From: Planctomycetota bacterium
Lineage (GTDB): Bacteria > Planctomycetota > Phycisphaerae > UBA1845
Assembly (NCBI GenBank): GCA_022566435.1
Contig: JADFIX010000082.1
Coordinates: 2,017-9,368 of the forward strand
Direction of reading: 5' to 3'
DNA: 7,352 bases
The position numbers were made by a program, and so were the translations under genes. Shown piece after piece: positions 5,959-7,352 of the stretch (positions are counted from its first letter, which is position 1; each line of letters begins with the position of its first letter). The notes beneath the pieces were generated by a model. The model was not told the origin of the DNA and did no database searches. It saw only the letters and a program-made list of their open reading frames with translations.

Positions 5959-6222
5959 CTACGGTCTCATGAGCTTGATGATTCGTGCAAGGCCAACACC
6001 TGGCTTTACCTTGCAAGCCTCGCACCAGGCGATGAATTCCGTCACATCCACGCGCCGGTTCCCGGTTTCGCAATTGTAGATCCAAGACTGCGGCTTCCTG
6101 AGCAACGCCCCCAATTCTCGTTGTGTCAGACCAGCCTTTTCCCGCATTTCGCGTAGAAACGGCGGAAGAACCCTGTATTGGCGGGCATGCTGGGCTTTCG
6201 TGAGCATGGCGTAATATCCCAC
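5959..6222 (-). CDS. XRE-family helix-turn-helix transcriptional regulator
   Basis: An 87-residue DNA-binding protein, mainly a Cro/CI-type HTH: LREMREKAGLTQRELGALLRKPQSWIYNCETGNRRVDVTEFIAWCEAC. LTQRELGALL and the recognition helix KPQSWIYNCE are characteristic of a family found beside integrases in planctomycetes and other bacteria. It probably represses its own promoter or an integration gene. GTG 6222 is preceded by AGAGGA four bases upstream (plus 6227-6232), a good ribosome binding site. ATG 6207 (MLTKAQHAR) is where conserved family sequence begins and is the alternative start. Symmetric dyads lie directly upstream (6233-6251) and directly downstream (5939-5957), consistent with autoregulation. 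The gene is intact, while the adjoining integrase on the same strand is broken. Confidence 0.85.
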   Translation of the reverse strand: MGYYAMLTKAQHARQYRVLPPFLREMREKAGLTQRELGALLRKPQSWIYNCETGNRRVDVTEFIAWCEACKVKPGVGLARIIKLMRP

Positions 6223-6231
6223 GGAATCCTC

Positions 6232-6260
6232 TTGACACTAGTTCCGTGTCAGACTAAGCT
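6232..6260 (+). promoter_or_regulatory. Dyad operator (copy 2) overlapping a plus-strand promoter-like sequence
   Basis: TGACAC (6233-6238), 7-base spacer, GTGTCA (6246-6251): a perfect dyad immediately upstream of the XRE ribosome binding site. The same bases contain TTGACA (6232-6237), 17 bp, TAAGCT (6255-6260), a good sigma70-like promoter pointing right, away from the regulator. A repressor bound to the dyad would block it. No convincing gene follows on the plus strand, so the promoter could drive a non-coding transcript or be accidental. Sigma70-like spacing in planctomycetes is an assumption. Confidence 0.45.
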
Positions 6261-6535
6261 AACGGGTAATGCCGGGTCGAGGCGGCGTGGGCCATGGAAA
6301 CGGCGATAGCCTGCTGCTGCCCGATACCGGCTGATTTCGGACAGAAGAGTCCCGATGGGACTTGAGCTAGCCAACCCGCCAAGAACTGTACAATCTCGTC
6401 CTAGGTGCAAGAAATGAAGCACCGTAATCGGGATGCGCCCTGCCTCAAGGGGGCGTACTCCTCCATCGCATTCCTGCACCTGCCAAGCCAGCCCTTTCCC
6501 GCTCGGCCGTTCCCATGCTGGCGTAAATTCATCGC

Positions 6536-6564
6536 TTGACCACGGCGGAAGAATGTGGTACATT
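6536..6564 (+). promoter_or_regulatory. Sigma70-like promoter candidate upstream of the nested hairpin
   Basis: TTGACC (6536-6541), 17-bp spacer, TACATT (6559-6564). Transcription would start near 6571 and run into the hairpin at 6585-6702. This is a consensus match only; such boxes occur by chance in a window of this size. Confidence 0.35.
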
Positions 6565-6584
6565 CAGACAGAGAATTGAAATGT

Positions 6585-6702
6585 GCCAACCCGCCAAGTT
6601 GAAAAGAGCGTCGCTTTTTTTGCGCGCTATCACCGAGTTTTTTCCAGTGCCACGGCCGTGGCCAGATGGGACACTCGGTGACGCTTACCTTGGCGGGTTG
6701 GC
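6585..6702 (+). ncRNA. Nested inverted repeat with four pairing segments; candidate structured RNA or DNA hairpin
   Basis: Pairing segments nest in order: GCCAACCCGCCAAG (6585-6598) with CTTGGCGGGTTGGC (6689-6702); AGCGTC (6607-6612) with GACGCT (6680-6685); TCACCGAG (6630-6637) with CTCGGTGA (6674-6681); and the self-complementary GCCACGGCCGTGGC (6649-6662) at the apex. The second and third pairs share two bases, so they compete at one edge. GGCCAGATG (6660-6668) can alternatively pair with CATCTGGCC (6714-6722). A promoter-like sequence precedes it. It could be a structured RNA, a hairpin-forming mobile element or a folded remnant; I cannot tell which from sequence alone. Confidence 0.35.
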
Positions 6703-6782
6703 TAGCTGGGACTCATCTGGCCACCTTCGTAGGCACGCCGATTAGCTAGACCGCTACGAAACACGCCAGATCGGTTTCCTGC

Positions 6783-6824
6783 ATTTCACTCTGAGTGAAA
6801 TTAGCCGCGAGAGATGGTCTCTCG
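6783..6824. promoter_or_regulatory. Two tandem perfect stem-loops upstream of the lipoprotein gene
   Basis: ATTTCACT-CTG-AGTGAAAT (6783-6801) and CGAGAGA-TGG-TCTCTCG (6808-6824) are perfect stems of 8 and 7 bp with 3-base loops, six bases apart. Neither has a T-run on either side, so terminator function is doubtful. Operator sites or mRNA-leader hairpins for the gene at 6871 are alternatives. Confidence 0.4.
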
Positions 6825-6870
6825 TTGGCAACGGGATTTGCATGCGCATTTCTTGAGAAGGAGAAGGAAC

Positions 6871-7352
6871 ATGTTCCGTACAAGTGTAAGTGTTGCGACC
6901 TTGGAGTTGGAGAAAATTCTGAGTTCAACGCGCCGCGCATTAGTAATTGCTTTCGCGATGCTCGCGGTTGTTGCAGGTCTTGGTTGCTCCGGAGTCGATG
7001 AAGCAGAACAAAACGCTCCATCCGAAGCAATCTCCGCCAAGCCTGCTTCAGATTCGAGTTCATTTTTGATTATTGTTCCTGATCCGCAATCGCTGCCGTA
7101 TGACATGGGAAGCCGTTGGTGCGGGGAGCTTCAAGAGAACGTACAGGAAAGCGTGGGGGACGAAGATGAGAACGTGTACAAGAACCACGGAGCGTACGTC
7201 GCTGCTGCCGCGAGGCTGGTCAGCCCAGCCCTGGAAGCCGGAGAGATCACCGATGAATGCTCCGGGTGCATTATAAATCAGTTCGCCCGAAGCGTTCCCA
7301 TTGCCGACCAAGAGTCTTGCGGCCTGCCAAGCTGTAAGGAGACTACGCCAAC
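6871..7352 (+). CDS. Probable lipoprotein / exported protein of unknown function, 3'-partial
   Basis: A reading frame open to the window end, 160 residues seen. ATG 6871 is preceded by AAGGAG (6858-6863, seven bases away), a strong ribosome binding site. The N-terminus has a charged region ending in Arg-Arg (21-22), a hydrophobic stretch ALVIAFAMLAVVAG and then LGCSG with Cys39, as in a lipoprotein signal peptide. The -3 position is Gly rather than Leu, so the lipobox is imperfect and an ordinary signal or anchor is possible. The mature part starts with an acidic, Ala/Ser-rich linker (GVDEAEQNAPSEA), then SFLIIVPDPQSLPY and several Cys residues (DECSGC, ESCGLPSC) that could form disulfides outside the cytoplasm. 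I do not recognise the family. It lies beyond the repeat region and may be flanking chromosome rather than island. Confidence 0.7.
   Translation, partial: MFRTSVSVATLELEKILSSTRRALVIAFAMLAVVAGLGCSGVDEAEQNAPSEAISAKPASDSSSFLIIVPDPQSLPYDMGSRWCGELQENVQESVGDEDENVYKNHGAYVAAAARLVSPALEAGEITDECSGCIINQFARSVPIADQESCGLPSCKETTP

Larger units (their letters stand above)
6365..6707. repeat. 343-bp segment bounded by a perfect 19-bp inverted repeat (MITE-like?)
   Basis: AGCTAGCCAACCCGCCAAG at 6365-6383 recurs exactly inverted at 6689-6707. A 14-base core, GCCAACCCGCCAAG, occurs a third time at 6585-6598 in the orientation of the left copy. Further symmetry lies outside: GAGTCCC (left) against GGGACTC (6708-6714), displaced by an 11-base insertion on the left. 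Perfect terminal symmetry around non-coding DNA resembles a miniature inverted-repeat element or a decayed insertion sequence. No transposase is seen and no target-site duplication is obvious. Confidence 0.6.
6252..6870. other. Long intergenic region rich in inverted repeats; no convincing gene
   Basis: About 620 bp without a supportable protein gene. Short frames exist: plus 6414-6539 encodes a 41-residue frame starting MKHRNRDAPC after an AGGTG, and plus 6536-6745 runs through the hairpin. Neither has a recognisable family. The region instead holds the 19-bp inverted repeat (6365-6383/6689-6707), a small hairpin AGTCCC-GAT-GGGACT (about 6347-6361), a promoter-like sequence (6536-6564), a nested hairpin (6585-6702) and two tandem stem-loops before the lipoprotein gene. 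Confidence 0.5.

Noticed and set aside
6414..6539. 41-residue plus frame starting MKHRNRD in the repeat region
   Set aside because: It has a weak AGGTG leader only, a proline-rich low-quality tail and no known family; it is mentioned under the intergenic region rather than called.
6249..6563. 104-residue minus-strand frame
   Set aside because: No family or good start; it crosses the left inverted repeat and the dyad operator region.
6536..6745. Plus-strand frame running through the hairpin
   Set aside because: Its start lies on the promoter-like box and most of its sequence is dictated by the inverted repeats, so it is better explained as a by-product of the hairpin.

Overview
The window reads like part of a decayed genomic island in a planctomycete, probably from the Pirellulales or a relative. 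I base this on protein families recognised by eye: a planctomycete-type tyrosine integrase with an N-x-G-F-G motif, a small VRAGS...WENE...RRYKD...W protein, and an XRE regulator of the KPQSWIYNCET type. No database search was possible, so the lineage is an inference. No rRNA, complete tRNA or CRISPR array is present.

Layout, left to right. Positions 3-1064 (+) hold a tyrosine integrase that enters from outside the window. An in-frame TAG interrupts it before the catalytic C-terminus, and Phe sits where the nucleophilic Tyr is expected. Positions 1018-2226 (-) hold a HerA/VirD4/FtsK-like P-loop ATPase that converges on the integrase. Its N-terminal coding appears to continue upstream in another frame (about 2125-2290), which suggests a frameshift. 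Positions 2293-2535 (+) hold a small conserved protein, overlapped by an unrecognised reading frame (2516-2983). Antisense to that frame lies what looks like a second, badly eroded integrase C-terminus (about 2780-2995, -).

Two tRNA 3'-end fragments then lie back to back. One resembles tRNA-Ser on the minus strand (3048-3070), the other is tRNA-Met(CAT) on the plus strand (3386-3433). Each is followed by a hairpin on its own 3' side. They look like attachment-site scars of integrative elements and divide the window into modules.

The right-hand module carries a likely two-gene unit: a 120-residue conserved protein of unknown function (3645-4007) and an intact OLD-family ATPase/TOPRIM nuclease (4075-5460). 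This pair is the best candidate for a functioning accessory, probably anti-phage, system. Facing it is a third integrase relic (about 5514-5940, -), then an intact XRE regulator (5959-6222, -) bracketed by two copies of a GACAC-N7-GTGTC dyad.

From 6252 to 6870 there is no convincing gene. The stretch holds a 343-bp arrangement bounded by a perfect 19-bp inverted repeat, with a third internal copy, a nested hairpin and a promoter-like sequence. The window ends inside a probable lipoprotein gene (6871 onward). Overall this looks like an integration hotspot: three integrase relics and two tRNA scars surround an apparently intact OLD nuclease unit and its neighbouring regulator.
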